DNA of 23,899 nucleotides from a virus (IMGVR_UViG_3300035698_035347:1-23899), one strand, 5' to 3'; positions 1 through 6,162 are shown, counted from the stretch's first letter. Numbers and translations are program-made. Notes: generated from the letters alone by a model not told the origin.

Positions 1-249
1 TTAAAGCATTTTTTGTACTAGATGCCACAATTCTATCGCCAAATTCGATAATTTTCCGAGTGCATACCTTAATGCGGAAGCCACATTAAATCCTAGAACA
101 TCAACTAGTACAATAACAATAATTACTGTTAAAATAATGATCCATGTTATTAAATGAAAAGGCTTAATCTTAATTTTCCCACAATATGGACAACTAAGAT
201 CAATATTGAAAAGCTCTTTACCGCATTCATTACATTTGATTATTGTCAA
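1..249 (-). CDS. Small zinc-ribbon membrane protein
   Basis: An 82-residue protein of unknown role. The first 25 residues form a zinc ribbon: two CxxC pairs, CNEC (6-9) and CPYC (20-23), which should bind one zinc ion. Residues 32-52 are strongly hydrophobic and look like a single membrane segment, followed by a short amphipathic tail. The start is TTG at 249, chosen because a GGAGGT ribosome site (254-259) lies just upstream; no ATG fits as well. It has its own promoter (276-304) and points away from the phage genes, so it may be a lysogenic cargo gene or the first host gene beyond the attachment site. Reading is clear as a gene; function is unknown. Confidence 0.75.
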   Translation of the reverse strand: MTIIKCNECGKELFNIDLSCPYCGKIKIKPFHLITWIIILTVIIVIVLVDVLGFNVASALRYALGKLSNLAIELWHLVQKML

Positions 250-275
250 AATAACCTCCGAAAGACTTTTACTTT

Positions 276-304
276 ATAATACTTAATGATTTTTCTCCCA
301 TCAA
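276..304 (-). promoter_or_regulatory. Promoter of the zinc-ribbon gene
   Basis: On the minus strand a -35 box TTGATG (304-299) is followed after exactly 17 bases by a -10 box TATTAT (281-276). The spacing is ideal for the main sigma factor, and the ribosome site of the 82-residue gene follows within 20 bases. This suggests the gene is expressed independently of the phage switch. Confidence 0.55.
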
Positions 305-314
305 TTAGTATTAC

Positions 315-438
315 AAAGTAAAAAAGTTATAATTTAAAATGTACAGAACAATGTACACCAACTTAACTATAACATTACGAAATTTTATTGTCTATAAATC
401 GAATTCCAAACCATGTAAATACTACGAAAGTAAAAAAG
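315..438. repeat. Direct repeats beside the integrase (possible arm sites)
   Basis: The 12-base word AAAGTAAAAAAG occurs at 315-326 and again at 427-438 in the same orientation. A shortened inverted copy, read as AAAGTAAAAG on the minus strand, lies at 266-275. Between the two direct copies, AATGTACA is repeated at 338-345 and 350-357. Repeats of this kind beside the 3' end of an integrase gene resemble the arm-type sites that integrases bind around an attachment core. The core itself cannot be defined because the other end of the prophage is not in the window. Rest of 250-484: no gene seen. Confidence 0.35.
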
Positions 439-484
439 AGCAAAGTATAAACTAATTATGAAAATGATTCGTTTTCTGAAATAG

Positions 485-1570
485 CTATTGCATAAAATAC
501 TTATCCAAAGTACTAACAGCTTTTCGCTTCTGCTCTTCCAACACATGACCATATATATCAGCAGTTATAGATATCGAACTATGTCCAAGAATATCAGATA
601 TAGTTTTAAGATCAACGCCCTCCAATATCATAAGAGATGCAGCAGTATGCCGTAAGTCATGAAAGCGAACATGCTTTAGCTTCTTTTGTTTAAGAATCGT
701 GGCAAACCTCGAAGAGAAGTTTTGCGGATCAAGAATTGCTCCATTTTCCCTTGTAACTACATAGTTAGAACGAGTATACTTTTCCCATAATAGTTCCTTA
801 TTCCTTCTTTGCTTTGACCGTACATCCTTTAAAAGCTTCACAATAGGTGCGGATATAGGAACTGTCCTGTTTTGACCGTTCTTAGGCGGCCGTAAACCGT
901 CATAGGTGAGGCTATTTTTTACTAATATAATTCCACTCCTAAAGTCCACATCATCCCATTGTAGGCCTAATGCTTCGCCACGTCGCAATCCTGCAAAGAT
1001 TGCTAAGCAAACAGCAGGGTATTGGTATGTGTCTTTAAAAGCTTCAATATATTCTGGAACATCTTCCGGATGAACAAAACTTGCTTTGCTACGCTTATCT
1101 TGTTTTGGAGGCTCAACATAAAAACATGGATTACGTGTAATTAGCCTTTGCTTCTCAGCTTGGCCAAGTGCTCTAGATAATGTTGTATGTATATACAAAA
1201 CACTCTTTGGAGATAGTTTCAATAATAATTCGTTATATGCTGTTTCGATTTGATGTGCTTTTAACAGTTGGAGCTGTACATTTCCTAAAAGGCCATTAAT
1301 GTGTCTGATATTGACCTTGTAACCACGTGCTGTGTTTGGTGCTAGATTTACAGCATATCCTTCTATCCATTCATTAAGGTAGTCAGAGAGCTTGACTTGT
1401 GAAGGTTCAGTGTATGTTCCTTCACGTACCTTGTGTTCAAGATTGACCATATAGTCCTTAGCCAGCGATTGTCTATCGAATGTCTTAGACCTTTGCTTGT
1501 CCGATTCATCCCACCAACGTACACGCCATCTAAACCCTTTGGCCGTCTTATACTTAAGAATTGTAGCCAT
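485..1570 (-). CDS. int: Tyrosine site-specific integrase
   Basis: Phage integrase of 361 residues, the usual full length. An N-terminal arm-binding region (about 1-55) and a SAM-like core-binding domain (about 58-145) precede the catalytic domain. The catalytic set is complete: Arg196 in AGLRRGE, Lys230 in PPKNGQN, His304 and Arg307 in FHDLRH, His330 in LGHSS and the nucleophile Tyr340 in DIYGHV. It should insert and excise the phage at a host attachment site. The ATG at 1570 has a GGAG ribosome site about nine bases upstream. The gene follows the repressor by only 21 bases in the same direction with no promoter seen between, so the two are probably transcribed together. The attachment site is expected in 250-484. 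Confidence 0.96.
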   Translation of the reverse strand: MATILKYKTAKGFRWRVRWWDESDKQRSKTFDRQSLAKDYMVNLEHKVREGTYTEPSQVKLSDYLNEWIEGYAVNLAPNTARGYKVNIRHINGLLGNVQLQLLKAHQIETAYNELLLKLSPKSVLYIHTTLSRALGQAEKQRLITRNPCFYVEPPKQDKRSKASFVHPEDVPEYIEAFKDTYQYPAVCLAIFAGLRRGEALGLQWDDVDFRSGIILVKNSLTYDGLRPPKNGQNRTVPISAPIVKLLKDVRSKQRRNKELLWEKYTRSNYVVTRENGAILDPQNFSSRFATILKQKKLKHVRFHDLRHTAASLMILEGVDLKTISDILGHSSISITADIYGHVLEEQKRKAVSTLDKYFMQ

Positions 1571-1591
1571 AATTAACTCTCCATACTCAAT

Positions 1592-2203
1592 CTATTTAAC
1601 ATCACTTTGAAATGCCACAGCTTTACCTAGTATACTTACTGCATTTTCACCAGCTTTAAAGATCATTGGTTTGAATTCAGGATTCTCTGAAACCAAGGTA
1701 ATGCTATCATCGTTATAATATACGCGTTTAAGCGTTGCTTCATTATCTATCAGTACAGCAGCGATATCACCATCATTTACACTCGTTTGTTTTCTAATAA
1801 AAACTATATCGCCATCAAGTATTCTTGCATTGATCATACTATCGCCACTTACCTTTAAACAAAAATCAGCTTTAATATCTGCACCAACCTCAACATAATA
1901 CTCAAATTCTTCTTCAGCATATATAGGTTCTCCTGCTGCAATGGTTCCAAGCATAGGTATCTTTCTAGTTTCAATGGGGAATGTATTATGATACTGAGTA
2001 TCTAGATCCCATCCCATAAGATAAGCTGGTGTGGTCTTAAGTACTTCTGCTAAAGGCTCTAATATCGTTATAGGTAAGTTCTCAATCTCATCACTCTCAT
2101 ATCTATATATTGTAGCCTTATTCTTCTCAAGCTTAGTTGCTAAATCCTCAACAGATAATTCAAGCTGCTTTCTTCTATCCCTAATTCTATCTCCAATAGT
2201 CAT
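1592..2203 (-). CDS. CI-type repressor, S24 self-cleaving
   Basis: Lysogeny repressor of 203 residues. An XRE-type helix-turn-helix occupies about residues 4-63. A linker leads to a LexA/CI S24 peptidase domain (about 80-198) with the cleavage site Ala90-Gly91 in TIAAGEP, catalytic Ser122 in SGDSM and catalytic Lys159 in ATLKRVY. In this family, RecA filaments formed during DNA damage stimulate self-cleavage, which inactivates the repressor and induces the phage. The ATG at 2203 follows a GGGAG ribosome site. Its promoter (2255-2227) overlaps an operator-like site, suggesting it controls its own synthesis. All catalytic residues are present, so the prophage should be SOS-inducible. Confidence 0.95.
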   Translation of the reverse strand: MTIGDRIRDRRKQLELSVEDLATKLEKNKATIYRYESDEIENLPITILEPLAEVLKTTPAYLMGWDLDTQYHNTFPIETRKIPMLGTIAAGEPIYAEEEFEYYVEVGADIKADFCLKVSGDSMINARILDGDIVFIRKQTSVNDGDIAAVLIDNEATLKRVYYNDDSITLVSENPEFKPMIFKAGENAVSILGKAVAFQSDVK

Positions 2204-2226
2204 AATATGCTCCCTTCATTTTTTAC

Positions 2227-2255
2227 AGTATAACTCATTAATCGCAAATATGCAA
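2227..2255 (-). promoter_or_regulatory. Repressor (lysogenic) promoter
   Basis: Minus-strand -35 box TTGCAT (2255-2250) and -10 box TATACT (2232-2227) are separated by exactly 17 bases. It points at the repressor and, by read-through, the integrase. The -35 box lies inside an operator-like inverted repeat (2242-2255), so bound repressor or Cro-like protein could shut it off. Confidence 0.65.
2242..2255. promoter_or_regulatory. Operator-like site over the repressor promoter
   Basis: Half-sites TCGCAA (2242-2247) and ATGCAA (2250-2255) face each other with a two-base gap. They resemble the better copies at 2332-2346 and 2580-2594 (TCGCAT, three bases, ATGCGA) but with changes and a shorter gap, so this may be a weaker site. 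It covers the -35 box of the repressor promoter. Confidence 0.4.
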
Positions 2256-2295
2256 CAGGTATCTAAAAATAACTGCATTAAGTGCTAAATATCTA

Positions 2296-2324
2296 TTGAC
2301 ATCACATATATCGAATGCTATTAT
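2296..2324 (+). promoter_or_regulatory. Early (lytic, PR-like) promoter
   Basis: A consensus -35 box TTGACA (2296-2301) and a -10 box TATTAT (2319-2324) have the ideal 17-base spacing. It drives the Cro-like gene at 2369 and probably the whole early block up to the ArpU-like gene. Transcription would start near 2331, directly at the operator-like repeat 2332-2346. Confidence 0.75.
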
Positions 2325-2331
2325 ATGTACA

Positions 2332-2346
2332 TCGCATGGCATGCGG
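2332..2346. promoter_or_regulatory. Operator-like inverted repeat at the early promoter
   Basis: TCGCAT, three bases, ATGCGG: an almost perfect inverted repeat placed just downstream of the early -10 box, over the predicted transcription start. It matches the copy at 2580-2594 in 11 of 12 arm bases. A repressor bound here would block the early promoter. Confidence 0.6.
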
Positions 2347-2368
2347 ATTAAATAAAGGAGAGTGAAAT

Positions 2369-2614
2369 ATGTTGAACGCAATAAAATTAAAAGAAAAAAT
2401 AAACGAAAAAGGCATGAATGTCAGTGAATTAGCTAAAATCATGGGTATACATAGGGCTACACTGTACCGAAAGATCAGTAATAACGGGTGTATGGTCAAT
2501 TTAAGAGATTCAGATCAGATTATTACAGCACTTAATCTTGATATTAACGAAGCGAACGCCATTTTTTTTAGTCAATACCTCGCATCAAATGCGAATATTG
2601 AAAAGGTGAGGTGA
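2369..2614 (+). CDS. Cro-like helix-turn-helix regulator
   Basis: An 81-residue DNA-binding protein, the first gene of the early operon and divergent from the repressor, the classic position of Cro. Residues 17-62 read as an XRE-like helix-turn-helix: NVSELAKIMGIHRATLYRKIS covers the two key helices. Proteins of this type normally oppose the lysogenic repressor by binding the same operators. The ATG has an AAGGAGAG ribosome site about seven bases upstream. Its last codons contain a perfect operator-like inverted repeat (2580-2594). Assignment as a regulator is firm; its action as Cro is inferred from position. Confidence 0.8.
   Translation: MLNAIKLKEKINEKGMNVSELAKIMGIHRATLYRKISNNGCMVNLRDSDQIITALNLDINEANAIFFSQYLASNANIEKVR
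2580..2594. promoter_or_regulatory. Perfect operator-like inverted repeat inside the Cro-like gene
   Basis: TCGCAT (2580-2585), CAA, ATGCGA (2589-2594) is a perfect six-base inverted repeat with a three-base gap. It lies in the last codons of the Cro-like gene, 24 bases before the next gene. Sharing its arms with the site at the early promoter makes it a likely second operator, possibly a roadblock or looping partner. Confidence 0.55.
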
Positions 2615-2618
2615 CGAT

Positions 2619-2939
2619 ATGGATCGAATATTATATAGCGATGATGTGAAAGATCGCTTAAATATTGCAACTGCATCGTTATATAAGCTCATAAACTCAG
2701 GGGACTTGAAAAGTTTCAAAATGGGTGGAAGACGTGCATTTATGCAATCAGAAGTAGAAGCATATATTCAAAAGATCAGTGGCACAGTAAAAAAAACAGA
2801 AATTGACGTTAGAAAACTAACACCGCAGGAAGCGATGTCAAAAGGGCTAGAGGATATTGAGTGGGGCAAATATACGTTTGATCAATTATGCCTTGTTTGG
2901 TCTTTAATCGGTGACATAGGTAAAGGTAAGGCAGTATAA
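2619..2939 (+). CDS. Excisionase-like helix-turn-helix protein
   Basis: A 106-residue protein whose N-terminal 60 residues resemble the MerR-like helix-turn-helix of excisionase and HTH_17 proteins: the pattern VKDRLNIATASLYKLINSG, then SFKMGGRRAFMQSEVEAYI, is typical, with a winged turn at GGRRAF. Such proteins bind DNA as architectural factors, either bending the attachment site to direct excision or acting as regulators. The C-terminal 40 residues are not recognised. It starts four bases after the Cro-like gene, with GAGGTGA as ribosome site. A separate excisionase is not seen elsewhere, which supports this role, but a plain regulator is equally possible. Confidence 0.7.
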   Translation: MDRILYSDDVKDRLNIATASLYKLINSGDLKSFKMGGRRAFMQSEVEAYIQKISGTVKKTEIDVRKLTPQEAMSKGLEDIEWGKYTFDQLCLVWSLIGDIGKGKAV

Positions 2940-2952
2940 AGGGGGAGATATA

Positions 2953-3699
2953 TTGGGAGAAAACTATGTATGGCTAATCAATGGCGATTGTTTGGCTGTA
3001 ATGGATAAATTGATTGAAAAAGGAGTACGTGTTGATGCAATAATAACGGACCCACCATATTTGATAAATTACAGGAGCGGATTTAGAAAAGATAAAGGCC
3101 ATGAGTTCAGCACCCCGATAAAGGGTGACAACGATGAAGGCTTAATAATCAGCTATATAAAGAAATGCTATGAAATATTAAAAGATGATAGCGCAATGTA
3201 TATGTTTTGTTCAGCAAGCAAGGTTGACATCTTTAAAAGAGAATTAGAGAAATATTTCAAAATAAAGAATATGATCATTTGGAATAAGAAAACTCACACT
3301 GCTGGAGACTTAAAAGCAGCATTTGGTAGGCAATATGAAATCATGTTTCTTGTAAATAAAGGACGTAAGTTCTTTAATGGTAAACGCATAACCGATATTT
3401 GGAAATATAGCAAGGTAGCACAAGGCAAACAGATGCACCAGAACCAGAAGCCTATAGAGCTGATTGAACAAGCAGTAAAAAAGCATAGTAAAGAGGGAGA
3501 CGTTATCCTTGATGGCTTCATGGGTAGCGGAACGACTGGTGTTGCATGTAAGAACTTAAACAGAAACTTTATTGGTATTGAAATTGAAGATAAGTATTTC
3601 CAAATGGCAATTAATAGGGTTAATAAAGAAAGTGCAGTATTTAGTGAAATATTCACAGAAGTTTTCTCGGAAGAGGACTTAATACATGATTGTATTTAA
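2953..3699 (+). CDS. Orphan DNA methyltransferase (N6-adenine or N4-cytosine)
   Basis: A 248-residue methyltransferase of the N6_N4_Mtase family. The catalytic motif IV DPPY (33-36) comes before the AdoMet-binding motif I, LDGFMGSGTTG (187-197), and a motif X-like HQNQKPIEL lies at 162-170: this order is the beta class. It transfers a methyl group from AdoMet to a base in a short DNA target that cannot be read from sequence. No restriction enzyme lies beside it, so it probably protects phage DNA from host restriction or marks DNA for regulation. The start is TTG at 2953, supported by GGGGGAG at 2941-2947. It ends with two consecutive in-frame TAA stops. Confidence 0.9.
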   Translation: MGENYVWLINGDCLAVMDKLIEKGVRVDAIITDPPYLINYRSGFRKDKGHEFSTPIKGDNDEGLIISYIKKCYEILKDDSAMYMFCSASKVDIFKRELEKYFKIKNMIIWNKKTHTAGDLKAAFGRQYEIMFLVNKGRKFFNGKRITDIWKYSKVAQGKQMHQNQKPIELIEQAVKKHSKEGDVILDGFMGSGTTGVACKNLNRNFIGIEIEDKYFQMAINRVNKESAVFSEIFTEVFSEEDLIHDCI

Positions 3700-3702
3700 T
3701 AA

Positions 3703-3846
3703 ATAGTTTTAGAAGTTGATACTAAGATATTTAATCGGCACCTAGGTGCCGATTACTGCATGAAAATCTGTGGAGATATTACTAAGCAGGTAAATGATGG
3801 ATTTATAATATTCGAAGCACAACTTCTAAAGTACTATTATACATAA
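3703..3846 (+). other. Possible small gene or gene remnant after the methyltransferase
   Basis: After the double stop of the methyltransferase, the same reading frame stays open for 47 codons to TAA at 3844-3846 and reads like real protein (for example EVDTKIFNRHLGADYC). The only ATG is at 3760, which would give a 28-residue peptide, and no good ribosome site precedes it. It may be the tail of a decayed gene, a small gene with an unusual start, or chance. The stretch also contains a perfect palindrome (3732-3755). Confidence 0.25.
3732..3755. repeat. Perfect 24-base palindrome
   Basis: Twelve bases TAATCGGCACCT are followed at once by their exact reverse complement AGGTGCCGATTA. There is no T-run after it, so it is not a standard terminator; it could be a dimer-protein binding site or an RNA cruciform. 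It sits inside a larger 11-base inverted repeat, TTTAGAAGTTG (3708-3718) and CAACTTCTAAA (3820-3830), in the gap between the methyltransferase and the 93-residue gene. Confidence 0.6.
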
Positions 3847-3885
3847 AAAAAATAAATATTTCAATGTTATACAGGAGAAATCATT

Positions 3886-4167
3886 ATGAAAATAACACGT
3901 GAAGAGGCAATAAAAAAGATTAAAGAAGGGTATTTTGATTTAATCACTGATGGGAAATACATAATTGAGAAAGTAGACGTAACAACGAATTTGCCGAATA
4001 TGCCCATTATATATGTAGGACTTGATGATGCAAGAGTCAATTATTCAATAGAAGAAGTAGAGCAAGGTATGGAATCATTTGAACATTTTGAATCTGAAGG
4101 GAACAGTACAAAAGTGTTAAGGCTAAAAAAATACCGATTGGACCTGTTTTCTAACTTAAATTATTAG
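3886..4167 (+). CDS. Hypothetical early protein, 93 residues
   Basis: Not recognised. It is a small, soluble, charged protein with no membrane segment, no cysteines and no obvious motif. The start of the protein, MKITREEAIKKIKEGYF, looks like a helix, and the middle (VTTNLPNMPIIYVGLDD) looks like a strand-turn-strand. The ATG is well supported by AGGAGA about nine bases upstream. It follows a 186-base structured gap and precedes the antirepressor by 40 bases, so it is read with the early genes. A role in host takeover or DNA metabolism is possible but nothing in the sequence shows it. Confidence 0.7.
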   Translation: MKITREEAIKKIKEGYFDLITDGKYIIEKVDVTTNLPNMPIIYVGLDDARVNYSIEEVEQGMESFEHFESEGNSTKVLRLKKYRLDLFSNLNY

Positions 4168-4207
4168 TTTTATCTATCCATTTGGGTTGGAACGAAAGGA
4201 AAAAACA

Positions 4208-4885
4208 ATGAAAAACCTAATTGAAGTGAAATTGAATGAAAACCAAGAACCAATAGTAAGTGGTCGTATGCTCCATAAGTTCCTAGAAGTTAAAACCGAT
4301 TATAAAGATTGGTTTCCTAGAATGGTGAGTTATGGGTTTGAGTTGAATAAAGACTTTAGCTCAATTATGAGCGAAAGTACTGGCGGCAGACCATCGACTG
4401 ATCACTTTGTCAAGCTTGATATGGCCAAAGAACTTTGCATGATCCAGCGCACAGAGCGTGGAAAGCAAGCACGGCAATATTTTATTGCTATAGAAAAAGA
4501 ATATAACAGTCCTCAAAAACTTATTGCCAGAGCTTTAGTCTTTGCACATAATCAATTGGTTGAATTAAAACCATATGCCAAATTTGGTAAACAGATTAGT
4601 GAGAGCACCGGAACAATAATGCTTGGTGAGTACTGCAAGATCCTCAAAAATGCAGGTATAGCAATTGGCCAGAACAAACTATTCGAATGGTTAAGATATA
4701 ACAATTATTTGATTTCTAAAGGCGCTAGAAGAAATCAGCCAAAGCAAAAGTATATTGAGCAAGGATTGTTTGCAGTAAAGGAAAGAGTCTTTGAAGTTAA
4801 TTATGAAAACAAGATATCACTGACTACACTTATTACTGGTAAAGGACAAAGGTACTTCTTAGATAAATTGAAGGAAACATCTTAA
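4208..4885 (+). CDS. Antirepressor with AntA and KilAC domains
   Basis: A 225-residue antirepressor. Residues about 14-90 match the AntA/AntB N-terminal domain (VSGRMLHKFLEVKTDYKDWF, then FVKLDMAKELCMIQRTERGK). Residues about 113-222 match the KilAC/ANT C-terminal domain (YCKILKNAG, GQNKLFEWLRYNNYL and a closing LITGKGQRYFLDKL). Proteins of this type neutralise phage repressors or act as DNA-binding regulators of induction. The start at 4208 is preferred over an in-frame TTG at 4187 because the AAAGGA ribosome site lies between them. Together with a cleavable repressor this gives two routes to induction. The exact target is not shown by sequence. Confidence 0.9.
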   Translation: MKNLIEVKLNENQEPIVSGRMLHKFLEVKTDYKDWFPRMVSYGFELNKDFSSIMSESTGGRPSTDHFVKLDMAKELCMIQRTERGKQARQYFIAIEKEYNSPQKLIARALVFAHNQLVELKPYAKFGKQISESTGTIMLGEYCKILKNAGIAIGQNKLFEWLRYNNYLISKGARRNQPKQKYIEQGLFAVKERVFEVNYENKISLTTLITGKGQRYFLDKLKETS

Positions 4886-4960
4886 GCAAGCCCACCCAAT
4901 TTGGCCCATAAATCTCTTGCCAGTCCAAAATATATAAGTTCTAAGTTGACACTAACATAC

Positions 4961-4980
4961 AGGGCGTGGCTGGACGCCCT
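4961..4980 (+). repeat. Hairpin 1 upstream of the initiator gene
   Basis: AGGGCGT (4961-4967) and ACGCCCT (4974-4980) form a perfect seven-base stem around a six-base loop GGCTGG. There is no following T-run. Bases 4964-4970 (GCGTGGC) can instead pair with GCCACGC at 5002-5008 in the next hairpin, so the two structures compete. Confidence 0.6.
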
Positions 4981-5000
4981 AACATATTTAAGCACTAATT

Positions 5001-5024
5001 GGCCACGCAGGAGACTGTGTGGCC
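5001..5024 (+). repeat. Hairpin 2 with GAGA tetraloop
   Basis: GGCCACGCAG (5001-5010) pairs with CTGTGTGGCC (5015-5024) over ten positions, with one G-T wobble, around a GAGA loop (5011-5014). GAGA belongs to the very stable GNRA tetraloop class, which suggests the structure is selected in RNA, although a nicking-site cruciform in DNA is also possible. Confidence 0.6.
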
Positions 5025-5216
5025 TTAGCAATAGAGATTATTTGCTGCGTTGTTAGGAGCATTATCGTCCTTGTAATCAAGTATTGATATCTCAACCAAA
5101 AAAGATAATAGACTAAAAAAATAAGAAACTAAGTACAAACTGAAATAGATATATAGAATCATTTATTACATACAGTACTATTAGTTTTTAAAAACGGCCG
5201 CCACTTTTTCTGTTGA

Positions 5217-5225
5217 TGTGGATAA
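5217..5225 (-). promoter_or_regulatory. Perfect DnaA box
   Basis: TGTGGATAA on the plus strand is the exact reverse complement of the DnaA consensus TTATCCACA. It lies between an AT-rich region and the initiator gene, whose ATG is 23 bases downstream. One box alone could be chance, but the position supports an origin that recruits host DnaA. Confidence 0.5.
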
Positions 5226-5247
5226 CTTTTATTGAAAGGATTTTTAG

Positions 5248-6153
5248 ATGGATTTAGATAAAAGTTTAGGATTGATATTTAATGATTTGCGTTTCGATTC
5301 TAGGCAAGATGAAAGACACTTTGACGATATCAAGAATGAATCAGCTGGTAAGTATAGAGCAAGGACAATCAAGAGTGGTGATTTGCTTGAATGTGATTTC
5401 TTTCCGATATGGTCAACAGTAAAAAAGAATAAAAAGGTCATAGTGTCTGTAATAGAAAATGAACTAACAGAGCAAAAGAGAAAAGAAGTACAGCAAAAGC
5501 TAAACCGAGGGTATACACAAAAGCGGATCATTCGATTGATTAATGAAAATTTTAACGATGGAGATTTAAAAACCGAACTTACATACTCAAAAGAAAATCT
5601 ACCAGCAACTTTTGAGCAGGCTAGAAAAGATGTCGTCAATTATATCCGCCGTTTACAGCGTTATGCTGACAAGAAAAGTTGGGGCAAGCTCAAGTATGTT
5701 TATGTCACTGACTTTAGTGCTGGTGTGCGTGCTCATCACCATGTCGTTATTAATTTCAAGAACCGTGAAGTGGCAGAGGATAAATGGACCAAAGGCAACA
5801 GAAAGAAAACATCTTATTTAAAAGCTGATAGTTATGGACTTACTGGATGGGCTTCATACATGGGGAAAAACGCAGTTACGAAGAACAAAGACGATTTCAG
5901 CGATGGTTTATCAAGGATTAAGAGATATGGTTATAGTCTTAATCTTAAAAAAACATGGAAAAGCAAATCAACAGCGCGCCAATCAGATTCAAAAGTCTCA
6001 AATAGACAAGTTCAGCAAATCGTAGAGAATCGTGATGATATCCCAAAAGCATTTGAAAAGATTTATCCTGGTTATTATTTTAGGGATATTGAGATTAGAA
6101 AAAGCAAGTACACAAAAGGATTCTATATTTATGCACGCATGATGCGATGTTAA
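5248..6153 (+). CDS. Rolling-circle replication initiator-like protein (HUH)
   Basis: A 301-residue protein resembling the REP_ORF2-G2P-type HUH initiators that nick one DNA strand at an origin and stay linked to the 5' end. Seen: a basic segment RGYTQKRIIRLINENF (87-102), the strand KTELTYS (108-114), the long helix FEQARKDVVNYIRRLQRYA (122-140), LKYVYVTDF then RAHHHVVINF with the metal-binding HUH histidines at 163-165, and WASYMGKN where Tyr204 is the likely nucleophile. The family HxH is intact. Residues 210-301 are not recognised; they may bind DNA. The ATG has a GAAAGGA ribosome site. No helicase, primase, polymerase or SSB gene is nearby, so replication must rely on this protein and the host. 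The origin is probably just upstream. A related role in strand transfer cannot be excluded. Confidence 0.8.
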   Translation: MDLDKSLGLIFNDLRFDSRQDERHFDDIKNESAGKYRARTIKSGDLLECDFFPIWSTVKKNKKVIVSVIENELTEQKRKEVQQKLNRGYTQKRIIRLINENFNDGDLKTELTYSKENLPATFEQARKDVVNYIRRLQRYADKKSWGKLKYVYVTDFSAGVRAHHHVVINFKNREVAEDKWTKGNRKKTSYLKADSYGLTGWASYMGKNAVTKNKDDFSDGLSRIKRYGYSLNLKKTWKSKSTARQSDSKVSNRQVQQIVENRDDIPKAFEKIYPGYYFRDIEIRKSKYTKGFYIYARMMRC

Positions 6154-6162
6154 GGAGGACAA

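Larger units (their letters stand above)
4886..5247. other. Structured non-coding region, candidate replication origin
   Basis: No gene is visible in these 362 bases. It holds two strong hairpins (4961-4980 and 5001-5024), a weaker one (AGCAA 5027-5031 with TTGCT 5042-5046), small inverted repeats near 5070-5088, an AT-rich stretch from about 5090 to 5190, a 12-base palindrome GTTTTTAAAAAC (5184-5195) followed by CGGCCG, and a perfect DnaA box at 5217-5225. It directly precedes the rolling-circle initiator-like gene, the usual place for a replication origin. The individual elements are seen directly; the function as an origin is inferred. Confidence 0.5.

Noticed and set aside
6136-6146. CGCAT, one base, ATGCG near the end of the initiator gene, resembling the operator arms
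   Set aside because: The gap is one base rather than three, it lies in coding sequence for the initiator C-terminus, and it is far from any promoter; probably chance.
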